A stretch of DNA of 6,746 bases from Anaerolineales bacterium (GTDB taxonomy: Bacteria > Chloroflexota > Anaerolineae > Anaerolineales > E44-bin32): assembly GCA_030642885.1 (NCBI GenBank), contig DAOWMX010000120.1, positions 1 to 6,746 on the forward strand. Direction: 5' to 3'. How positions within the stretch are numbered: the stretch's first letter is position 1; every line of letters begins with the position of its first letter. The notes under the pieces were generated by a model, which was not told the DNA's origin, ran no database searches, and saw only the letters and a list, made by a program, of their open reading frames with translations. Of this stretch, positions 1 to 5,072 are shown one piece after another. The position numbers and the translations under genes were made by a program.

Positions 1-162
1 CACTCGAAATGACAGGTTCCTGCATATTTTCATACCAGCGCCGGGTTTGACCTGCGAAGTCCCACGTAGTTTGTGGGGCGAAGTCCCACGTAGTTTGTGG
101 GTCGAAGTCCCCGACCGAAGGGAGTGGGAAGCGAAGTCGAAGGACTCGCCAGAAATAACAGT
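1..162. repeat. Mosaic intergenic repeat block with a tandem 24-bp unit
   Basis: No coding frame is visible here. A 24-bp unit (GCGAAGTCCCACGTAGTTTG plus TGGG) occurs twice, perfectly and head to tail, at 54-77 and 78-101, and a third partial copy begins at 103-111 (CGAAGTCCC). Each full unit carries a 5-bp inverted repeat, CCCAC/GTGGG, around a 7-base loop. GCGAAGT-type words recur at 131-137. The segment at 2-15 (ACTCGAAATGACAG) resembles 144-161 (ACTCGCCAGAAATAACAG) apart from a small insertion. The block may therefore lie between the ends of two copies of a dispersed element, with the first copy cut by the window edge. It looks like REP-type extragenic palindromic sequence. There are no regularly spaced unique spacers, so it is not CRISPR. 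Confidence 0.75.
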
Positions 163-300
163 TTCAACATATGCATTCTGAGGCTAGAATAGAGAGCGTG
201 GCACAGCACACAGCCTGTAACCGATTATCGTGATTTTCATAGGCGATTATCTGACTTCAAGATTTGAGTTGAAAATAGACCATCGCCAACAGGATAGCTA
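163..300 (+). other. Upstream region of the methyltransferase gene
   Basis: This is non-coding sequence between the repeat block and the first gene. A weak sigma-70-like pair can be drawn, TTTCAA (162-167) and TAGAAT (185-190) with a 17-base spacer, but the -35 matches only 3 of 6 consensus bases. The word CGATTATC appears twice (222-229 and 244-251), with starts 22 bp apart, about two helical turns, as paired regulator half-sites would be. The sequence ACAGGA (289-294), 6 bases before the ATG at 301, is the likely ribosome binding site. Nothing else is recognised. Confidence 0.35.
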
Positions 301-822
301 ATGCGATCCATCATCTTCATCATCCTTGGACTCGGCGCGGTGATCCTCTCGGGTCGACCGCGATTCAAGCCTCGCCCCTACCGTTTTTTCCGCTTGCTCG
401 CCTTCGAGGCGTTGCTCCTGCTCGTGTATGTAAACAGCCCCTCATGGTTCTTTTCCCCCTTCTCAACCCAGCAAGTCTTCTCCTGGATTCTGCTTCTCGG
501 ATCCCTGGCCCTCGCATTTCACGGCTTTTGGATGCTGCGCAAGGTTGGCCAGCCGACGGAGGGGATCGAGACGACGACACAACTTGTTGACTCTGGCGCC
601 TTCCGTTTCATCCGCCACCCTCTATATACATCGCTGTTCCTCTTTGGCTGGGGTGTCTTCTTTAAAAACCCGACCTGGACTGGTGCGGGGATCGCGCTTG
701 GCGCTACGGCGTTCTTGATGGCGACGACAGTGTATGAGGAAGAGGAGAATCTAGGCCGGTTTGGAGATGCGTACATAGATTACCAGAAACGCACCTGGCG
801 GATGATCCCATTTTTATTCTAA
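301..822 (+). CDS. Isoprenylcysteine carboxyl methyltransferase-family membrane protein
   Basis: This 173-residue integral membrane protein belongs to the ICMT/phospholipid methyltransferase-like family, which transfers a methyl group from S-adenosylmethionine to a membrane-associated substrate. Hydrophobic segments are visible at about 3-17, 30-46, 59-78, 108-122 and 127-144. The diagnostic part is C-terminal: GAFRFIRHPLY (99-109), with the Arg-His-Pro-x-Tyr motif, and EEENLGRFGDAYIDY (147-161) followed by RTWRMIPF. In the family these parts form the SAM and substrate pocket. Length is normal for the short bacterial members. The ATG at 301 has AGGA 6 bases upstream and gives a hydrophobic N-terminus, which supports this start. 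Bacterial members rarely have known substrates, and prenylated CAAX proteins are not expected here, so the substrate is unknown. arfB follows after 132 bp on the same strand and shows no functional link. Confidence 0.85.
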   Translation: MRSIIFIILGLGAVILSGRPRFKPRPYRFFRLLAFEALLLLVYVNSPSWFFSPFSTQQVFSWILLLGSLALAFHGFWMLRKVGQPTEGIETTTQLVDSGAFRFIRHPLYTSLFLFGWGVFFKNPTWTGAGIALGATAFLMATTVYEEEENLGRFGDAYIDYQKRTWRMIPFLF

Positions 823-954
823 AGGGCGTTATTGCCCAGATCATCTAACCGCAGAAAGTCTACTGAACGCAGCGATTTCGGATTCGATTCTATGGGAACG
901 ACCTCACCGAGCTTTCAAAAAAATGTCGGTGATTAACAAATATTAGAGGTCTTT
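823..954 (+). other. Gap between methyltransferase gene and arfB
   Basis: The gap is 132 bp of non-coding sequence. A small inverted repeat, GGGC/GCCC around a 6-base loop (824-837), sits right after the methyltransferase stop codon, but its 4-bp stem and lack of a T tract make a terminator unlikely. The 3' part is AT-rich (918-945). AGAGG (945-949) lies 5 bases ahead of the GTG at 955 and is a good Shine-Dalgarno match, which decides the arfB start. No convincing promoter was found. Confidence 0.4.
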
Positions 955-1377
955 GTGCGTGTAACTGAGACGATCTTCATCGACGAACGGGAGCTCAATG
1001 AACGCTATATCCGATCTCCCGGTCCTGGTGGGCAGCATGTAAATAAGGCTGCGACCAGCGTGCAGCTGCGTTTCAATGTCCAGGGATCTACCTCCCTCCC
1101 TACAGATGTTAAAAATCGATTGAATCAAATCGCCGGAAAGCGAATGAACAAAGAAGGTGTTCTCATTATAGCTGCGCATTCCTTCCGCTCGCGGGAGCGA
1201 AACCGGCAGGAGGCGCGCCAGCGATTAGCCCATTTGATCCGCCTGGCGGCGCAGGTGCCCAAGCGCAGGATGAAAACCAGGCCGTCGAGGGGCGTAAAAG
1301 AGAGGCGTCTGCAGCAAAAGAAACACCACAGCATGAAGAAACGCCAGCGGCGCCCACCTCTCGTGAGTGACGATTGA
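955..1377 (+). CDS. arfB: Peptidyl-tRNA hydrolase ArfB (ribosome rescue factor)
   Basis: ArfB (YaeJ) rescues ribosomes stalled on mRNAs without a stop codon. It hydrolyses peptidyl-tRNA in the P site while its basic tail lies in the empty mRNA channel. The sequence has the class-I release factor catalytic motif GPGGQHVNK (23-31, GGQ at 25-27) but no codon-recognition domain. It has the characteristic Lys/Arg-rich C-terminal tail (about 102-134), including RPSRGVKERRLQQKKHHSMK, which resembles the tail of known ArfB proteins. At 140 residues it is as long as the E. coli protein. The start is GTG at 955, chosen because AGAGG lies 5 bases upstream and the N-terminus then fits the family. A stand-alone RF-2-like or mitochondrial ICT1-type name is the only close alternative. 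A degraded gene fragment follows within 40 bp. Confidence 0.93.
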   Translation: MRVTETIFIDERELNERYIRSPGPGGQHVNKAATSVQLRFNVQGSTSLPTDVKNRLNQIAGKRMNKEGVLIIAAHSFRSRERNRQEARQRLAHLIRLAAQVPKRRMKTRPSRGVKERRLQQKKHHSMKKRQRRPPLVSDD

Positions 1378-1413
1378 TAGATGGGGATCGGTGCTGACCA
1401 CCGAGTTCTGGTT

Positions 1414-1512
1414 GTGCTCGGAGCGATCGCGGGCGACAACATCGGCTCTGTATATGAACCTCACCCCCTGAAAACCAAATCCTTACCGCTTTTCTATCAG
1501 GCGTTGAGATTC
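1414..1512 (+). pseudogene. ADP-ribosylglycohydrolase (DraG-type) N-terminal remnant
   Basis: From the GTG at 1414 the frame reads LGAIAGDNIGSVYE, then PHPLKTKSLPLF and YQALRF. This follows the start of the ADP-ribosylglycohydrolase family, where GAIxGDxxGSxYE, an IK(T/S)K-FPLF segment and RF lead into the metal-binding TDDT motif. Here the resemblance stops at RF (about 1512). The next residues (IVQIETAVHT) lack TDDT and the aspartates that bind Mg in active enzymes, and by 1612 the frame runs antisense into the kinase gene. Active members are roughly 250-350 residues, so this is a fossil or truncated fragment, not an enzyme. An in-frame ATG exists at 1381, only 3 bases after the arfB stop, so a short product could still be made. 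The right boundary is approximate. Family identity is judged by eye from motif order. Confidence 0.6.
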
Positions 1513-1519
1513 ATCGTAC

Positions 1520-1548
1520 AAATCGAAACAGCCGTGCATACACGGCTG
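1520..1548 (-). terminator. Probable weak intrinsic terminator of the kinase gene
   Basis: A perfect 8-bp inverted repeat, CAGCCGTG (1529-1536) and CACGGCTG (1541-1548), closes a 4-base loop. Read on the minus strand, the stem is followed by TTTCGATTTG (1528-1519), a modest T-rich tail. It sits 63 bases past the kinase stop codon, in the zone where the plus-strand and minus-strand genes converge. On the plus strand no T tract follows the stem. The interrupted T run makes it a weak terminator at best. Confidence 0.45.
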
Positions 1549-1611
1549 CCAATGGAATTCATCCCGGTCCTCGATCAATTTCAGTTGACTGCCAGTCTCA
1601 ATTTCCTGGAG

Positions 1612-3327
1612 TCACGACGCCGGCCAGGGGTTGAACTCCTCAAGGATCGATCCACCGATGAACTCGCGCATAATCGAGTTGTCCGGGATCAACCTGGTGT
1701 CGATGGGTATGAACCAATCCAGGAAGGTGAGCAGGCGTTTCGCCTCCACGTGCTCTTCCGTCCCGAAGGGAACCTGCCGAATCAAAGGTTCCGCGAGCAG
1801 CGCAAGGGCAGAGCCTTCATACATCAATGCGGAATTGAACATCACATCGGCATTTTCCTGAAATGGGAAGATATTGCGTTTCTCGCCACGCCGAACTGAC
1901 TCCCAGCGGCGGATCGTCTCCGCCGCAGAATATCCACGTCGCGCAGCATCACGCACAATACGGCGGATAAGACGTGTATCTGTTGTGGACACTCTGTTCA
2001 AGCTATCTAAGTTGAGTTGGGTCAGCGCGGAGACATAAACTCTAAAGGTGTTCTCGGAAGGGATCTCCGGGATAAGCTTTGGATTTAGCCCGTGGATGCC
2101 CTCCAGGATGATCAGCTGATCGGGAGCCAGCTGTACATCCTCTCCTGGCTCGCGTTGCCCGGTGATGAAATTGTACGCGGGCAGATGTACTCGTTCCCCT
2201 CGAATCAACTTACGTAAGTCATGGTTCAGCCGTTCAAGGTCAAGCGCCTGGAGGGATTCGTAGTCATAATCACCATTTTCATCAACCGGTGTCTTATCGC
2301 GATCGACAAAATAATGATCCAGTTCAAGTGGGAAGGGGGACAAACCACGCACCAACAGTTGGACCGACAACCGCTTCGAGAATGTTGTTTTCCCAGAAGC
2401 GGACGGACCAGCAACAAGGATCAAACGTGTTGCCCCATGGTCTTTGCTAAGTCTCGCCGCTATTTCGGCAATCCGCCCTTCGTGCAGGGCTTCAGATACG
2501 AGGATCACCTCCCTTGCCCGTCCGGCGAGGATGGCGTCGTTCAAGGTGCCGATGCTGGAGATCCCCAATGTATGCAGCCAGCGGCCATATTCTCGGAATG
2601 TATCCAGCAGTTTCGAGTAATCCGGAAGCGGAAGGAGTTCCGTGGGTTGGTGTCGTCGCGGAAAACGCAGTGTAAAGCCAATGCCGGTTTTAGCAAGAGC
2701 GAACCATTGGAGATAACCAGTCGAGGGAACCATGTATCCATGATGGTAGTCCCGGTGTGATTTTAACTGATAGAGAACCAGGTGTGCTTTCTTCCGATGC
2801 ATCAGTAGTCTAACTTTGTCTTTGTTTGCCTTCTTCGTGAAGTGCTCGATCGCCTCATCGATAGAAGTGACCGTCTTAGCAAACGGCAGGTCTTCATCGA
2901 CGAATTCCCGCATTCGATCTTCAACCTTCTGAAGCTCCCCTTTGGTTAGTGGATCGTGATCGCTTACTTCGCAGTAATATCCCCCCGAGGAGACGGAGTG
3001 GTCCACAGTCAATCTCGCCTCTGGGTGGAGTTCCTCAAAGGCAGCCGCCAAAAGAAAGGTCAACGAACGGCGATAGATCCTCATGCCATCGGCTGATCCC
3101 ATCGTTACAGACCGAACACGGGAGTCCATTTCGATCGGGTACGTAAGTTCACGCAGTTCGCCGTTGACCACAGCGCCTACGATCGGCGCAGGTGGTGTGA
3201 ACTCTTTTAGAAATGCCTCCAGTTGACTTCCCCTGGGACCTTCAAGGATGCAATTATTCGGTAAATGGATTTGGACAGTCTCCCGCTTCCCTACCTCACG
3301 GATGACTGCATCTAATTTGCGAGTCAT
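1612..3327 (-). CDS. Nucleoside (uridine) kinase with TGS and tRNA-SAD-like N-terminus
   Basis: This 571-residue cytoplasmic protein fuses a threonyl-tRNA-synthetase-like N-terminus to a uridine kinase/phosphoribulokinase-type P-loop domain. Residues about 15-75 look like a TGS domain and about 80-230 like the synthetase second additional domain (YRRSLTFLL, DHSVSSGGYYCEV). The HxxxH site of editing synthetases reads R87-SLT-F91, so editing is not expected. The kinase domain has Walker A GPSASGKTT (307-315), LDHYFVDRDKTP (336-347) with D337 at the catalytic aspartate position, YDYESLQALD (354-363), PAYNF (384-388), ILEGIHGLNP (407-416) and RIVRDAARRGYSAAET (456-471). It probably phosphorylates uridine or a related nucleoside using ATP/GTP; the substrate is inferred. 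The ATG at 3327 has GAGG 8 bases upstream. The C-terminus keeps the family's REFIGGS near its end. It is separated from gcvPB by 266 bp and a terminator, so it is probably transcribed on its own. Confidence 0.88.
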   Translation of the reverse strand: MTRKLDAVIREVGKRETVQIHLPNNCILEGPRGSQLEAFLKEFTPPAPIVGAVVNGELRELTYPIEMDSRVRSVTMGSADGMRIYRRSLTFLLAAAFEELHPEARLTVDHSVSSGGYYCEVSDHDPLTKGELQKVEDRMREFVDEDLPFAKTVTSIDEAIEHFTKKANKDKVRLLMHRKKAHLVLYQLKSHRDYHHGYMVPSTGYLQWFALAKTGIGFTLRFPRRHQPTELLPLPDYSKLLDTFREYGRWLHTLGISSIGTLNDAILAGRAREVILVSEALHEGRIAEIAARLSKDHGATRLILVAGPSASGKTTFSKRLSVQLLVRGLSPFPLELDHYFVDRDKTPVDENGDYDYESLQALDLERLNHDLRKLIRGERVHLPAYNFITGQREPGEDVQLAPDQLIILEGIHGLNPKLIPEIPSENTFRVYVSALTQLNLDSLNRVSTTDTRLIRRIVRDAARRGYSAAETIRRWESVRRGEKRNIFPFQENADVMFNSALMYEGSALALLAEPLIRQVPFGTEEHVEAKRLLTFLDWFIPIDTRLIPDNSIMREFIGGSILEEFNPWPAS

Positions 3328-3506
3328 TTGGAGAACCTCGTTTCGGTGATTTCATTCTACCGCATTACCCAATTCTCTCGATACTACCTTTGACTGCCTG
3401 CAAGTTCAGACTTCATTGAGAGTACTCTCCTATAATACAGAGGATCATTGCATCTTCTTGACCTCGGATTCATTGGGGAACCGAGGCCGCGTTTACTCAT
3501 CGGGGA
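3328..3506. other. Kinase upstream region and gcvPB-kinase gap
   Basis: No coding frame is credible in this part of the 266-bp gap (3328-3593). GAGG (3339-3336, minus strand) is the kinase ribosome binding site. On the minus strand, TAGTAT, TAGAAT and TATTAT are all possible -10 elements for the kinase, but none has a convincing -35 at 16-18 bases. The TATAAT at 3431-3436 reads as TATTAT in reverse when shifted by one base, so the site could in principle direct RNA polymerase both ways. An interrupted stem, CCTCGG (3462-3467) with CCGAGG (3481-3486), is strengthened by TTC/GAA pairs (3469-3471, 3478-3480) around a bulged A. Confidence 0.4.
3431..3436 (+). promoter_or_regulatory. Candidate plus-strand -10 box
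   Basis: A perfect TATAAT lies in an AT-rich stretch. No good -35 hexamer sits at 16-18 bases upstream (AGACTT at 17) and there is no TG extension, so promoter strength is doubtful. No plus-strand protein gene lies downstream. The only sensible product would be a short RNA ending at the hairpin at 3507-3540. Confidence 0.3.
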
Positions 3507-3549
3507 CAAAGCGCCTGCCCAGTCCCGGGCAGGCGCTTTGCTTCTTGGG
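3443..3549 (+). ncRNA. Possible small structured RNA (weak candidate)
   Basis: Between a consensus TATAAT and a terminator-like hairpin lie about 105 bases with two predicted stems. The first is CCTCGG/CCGAGG, extended by TTC/GAA around the loop ATTGGG. The second is the 14-bp stem at 3507-3540, followed on the plus strand by CTTCTT (TTTGCTTCTT at 3537-3546, mostly T), a better terminator tail than on the minus strand. This layout is what an independent small RNA would show. The start at 3443 is only estimated from the -10 position. No known RNA family is recognised, and the second stem is equally explained as the gcv operon terminator. Confidence 0.25.
3507..3540 (-). terminator. Strong terminator hairpin after gcvPB, probably bidirectional
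   Basis: A perfect 14-bp inverted repeat, CAAAGCGCCTGCCC (3507-3520) and GGGCAGGCGCTTTG (3527-3540), closes a 6-base loop, AGTCCC. It lies 53 bases past the gcvPB stop and is the natural end of the gcvH-gcvPA-gcvPB transcript. The stem itself ends in AAA/TTT, so either strand gives a short U run. The trailing bases are T-rich only on the plus strand (CTTCTT) and C-rich on the minus strand. A second, smaller perfect hairpin, CTGGAA/TTCCAG (3570-3575 and 3582-3587), sits between the stop codon and this stem. Confidence 0.8.
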
Positions 3550-3593
3550 TGCGTGTTCAAATATTCGTCCTGGAATTGATCTTCCAGAGACAG

Positions 3594-5072
3594 CTATTTG
3601 TTATCAGGTTTATCCAGATAGAGTGGGCGGCAGCACAGCACCAGCTGCCGTGCGGCTTTCACTTCGTCCATTCTCCCAAACAACGTTTTGTGTGGAGCAC
3701 TCTTCAGTATATCTGGATCCTCGCGGGCTTCCTTCGCTATCGCAAGCATCGCTTCTATGAAGGCATCGAGGCTCTCTTTACTTTCCGTCTCGGTGGGCTC
3801 GATCATGAGTGCTTCGGGCACTATCAGCGGGAAGTAATTCGTCGGGGGATGGAAGCCGTAGTCCATCAACCGCTTGGCGATATCCAAGGCATGGATGTCG
3901 GGTGCATCATCCCATTGCCCTTCCGCGACGAACTCATGCATGCAGATGCGATCGAAGGGGACCTTGTAGGTATCGCGCAGTTTTGCCAGCAGGTAATTGG
4001 CATTCAGCACAGCATAATCGGACACCGCCCGCAGTCCCGATTTCCCCAGCATGCGCATATAGGTGTATGCACGCAAGATAACGCCAAAATGTCCGTGGAA
4101 AGCCTTCACCCTGCCGATGCTCTTTACAGGTGTAATAAACCCATACAACGGCGGTTTGTCTTCATCGCCTTCGTCAACAATCCCCACCACGGGATCCGGA
4201 AGGAAGTCGACAAGCTTCTCGGCGACACCGACAGGACCCGAACCTGGCCCACCCCCGCCGTGCGGTGTGGAGAAGGTCTTATGAAGATTGTAGTGGAGTA
4301 CATCAATGCCGAGATCGCCTGGCCTGACCACGCCGAGCAGGGCATTCATATTCGCCCCATCACCGTAAATCAAACCGCCACATCCATGGACCAGACCGAT
4401 AACTTCCTGAACGTTTTCTTCGAAAAGGCCTAGCGTATTGGGGTTCGTGAGCATCAAACCGGCGACCCTCTCGTCACAATGTTTCTTGAGCTCATCCAGG
4501 TCGATATTGCCGCGTGCGTCGGAGGGGATTTCGATCACATCCATTCCGCTCATCGTCGTGCTGGCAGGGTTGGTCCCATGCGCTGAGTCGGGGATGAGAA
4601 TCTTTTTGCGTTCCTTATCTCCGCGGTCCTGATGGTATGCCCGGATGATGAGGATCCCCGTCAGTTCTCCGTGTGCTCCTGCCGCGGGTTGGAGGCTCAC
4701 TGCGGCAAACCCACCGATCTCCATGAGCCAATCTTGGAGAGCATACATCAGCGCCAGGTTACCCTGAGCTGTATCAGGATCCTGCAGTGGATGTGTTAAT
4801 GCGAAACCAGGAAGGCGGGCCATGTCCTCATTAACCTTGGGGTTGTACTTCATCGTACATGAGCCCAGGGGGTAGAAGCCCGTATCCACACTGTAGTTCA
4901 ATTGAGAGAGGCGCATAAAATGGCGAACAACGTCATTCTCGGCGACTTCTGGCAGGGGTAACTCCTTCCGCACCAGGCCTTCCGGGAGCGCTGTTTCGGG
5001 AACATCTACCGCCGGCAGCGATACGCCTTTGCGCCCTGGTGAGGATAAATCATAAATCAGAGGCTCAGTCAT
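3594..5072 (-). CDS. gcvPB: Glycine dehydrogenase (decarboxylating) subunit 2, GcvPB
   Basis: This is the PLP-carrying half of the two-subunit P-protein of the glycine cleavage system. With GcvPA it decarboxylates glycine and transfers the aminomethyl group to the lipoyl arm of GcvH. The 492 residues match the usual length. Visible family signatures are GFYPLGSCTMKYNPK (65-79), SAHGTNPAS (163-171), LTNPNTLGLFE (208-218), the PLP-lysine segment HYNLHKTF with K265 as the Schiff-base lysine, the glycine-rich GGGGPGSGPVGV (272-283) and EPTETESKESLD (425-436). The start at 5072 overlaps the last 8 bases of gcvPA (ATGACTGA). A near-perfect Shine-Dalgarno, GGAGGAGGT (5086-5078), lies 5 bases upstream, inside the gcvPA coding end. 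It is the last gene of the operon, and the stop is TAG. No key residue is missing. Confidence 0.97.
   Translation of the reverse strand: MTEPLIYDLSSPGRKGVSLPAVDVPETALPEGLVRKELPLPEVAENDVVRHFMRLSQLNYSVDTGFYPLGSCTMKYNPKVNEDMARLPGFALTHPLQDPDTAQGNLALMYALQDWLMEIGGFAAVSLQPAAGAHGELTGILIIRAYHQDRGDKERKKILIPDSAHGTNPASTTMSGMDVIEIPSDARGNIDLDELKKHCDERVAGLMLTNPNTLGLFEENVQEVIGLVHGCGGLIYGDGANMNALLGVVRPGDLGIDVLHYNLHKTFSTPHGGGGPGSGPVGVAEKLVDFLPDPVVGIVDEGDEDKPPLYGFITPVKSIGRVKAFHGHFGVILRAYTYMRMLGKSGLRAVSDYAVLNANYLLAKLRDTYKVPFDRICMHEFVAEGQWDDAPDIHALDIAKRLMDYGFHPPTNYFPLIVPEALMIEPTETESKESLDAFIEAMLAIAKEAREDPDILKSAPHKTLFGRMDEVKAARQLVLCCRPLYLDKPDNK

Noticed and set aside
54..111. CRISPR-like array
   Set aside because: The two full units abut with no spacer and each contains its own hairpin. 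This is a tandem repeat, not repeats separated by unique spacers.
824..837. Terminator after the methyltransferase gene
   Set aside because: The stem is only 4 bp (GGGC/GCCC) and no T run follows.
1381..1899. A 172-codon plus-strand frame taken as one intact gene
   Set aside because: Only its first 45 or so codons resemble a known family. From 1612 on it is the antisense of the kinase gene, whose protein has clear conserved motifs on the other strand.
2310..2325. Loss of a catalytic acid in the kinase (LDHYF in place of LDDYF)
   Set aside because: The first aspartate (D337) aligns with the catalytic aspartate of uridine kinases (QDSFY-type motif). The changed position corresponds to a serine in those enzymes, so no activity loss is implied.
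2221..2760. A plus-strand open frame of 179 codons inside the kinase region
   Set aside because: It lies wholly opposite the kinase gene, including the Walker A coding region, and its translation shows no family-like motif.
3549..4433. A long plus-strand open frame (294 codons)
   Set aside because: It runs antisense through gcvPB, shows no recognisable domain and reflects the codon bias of the real gene.
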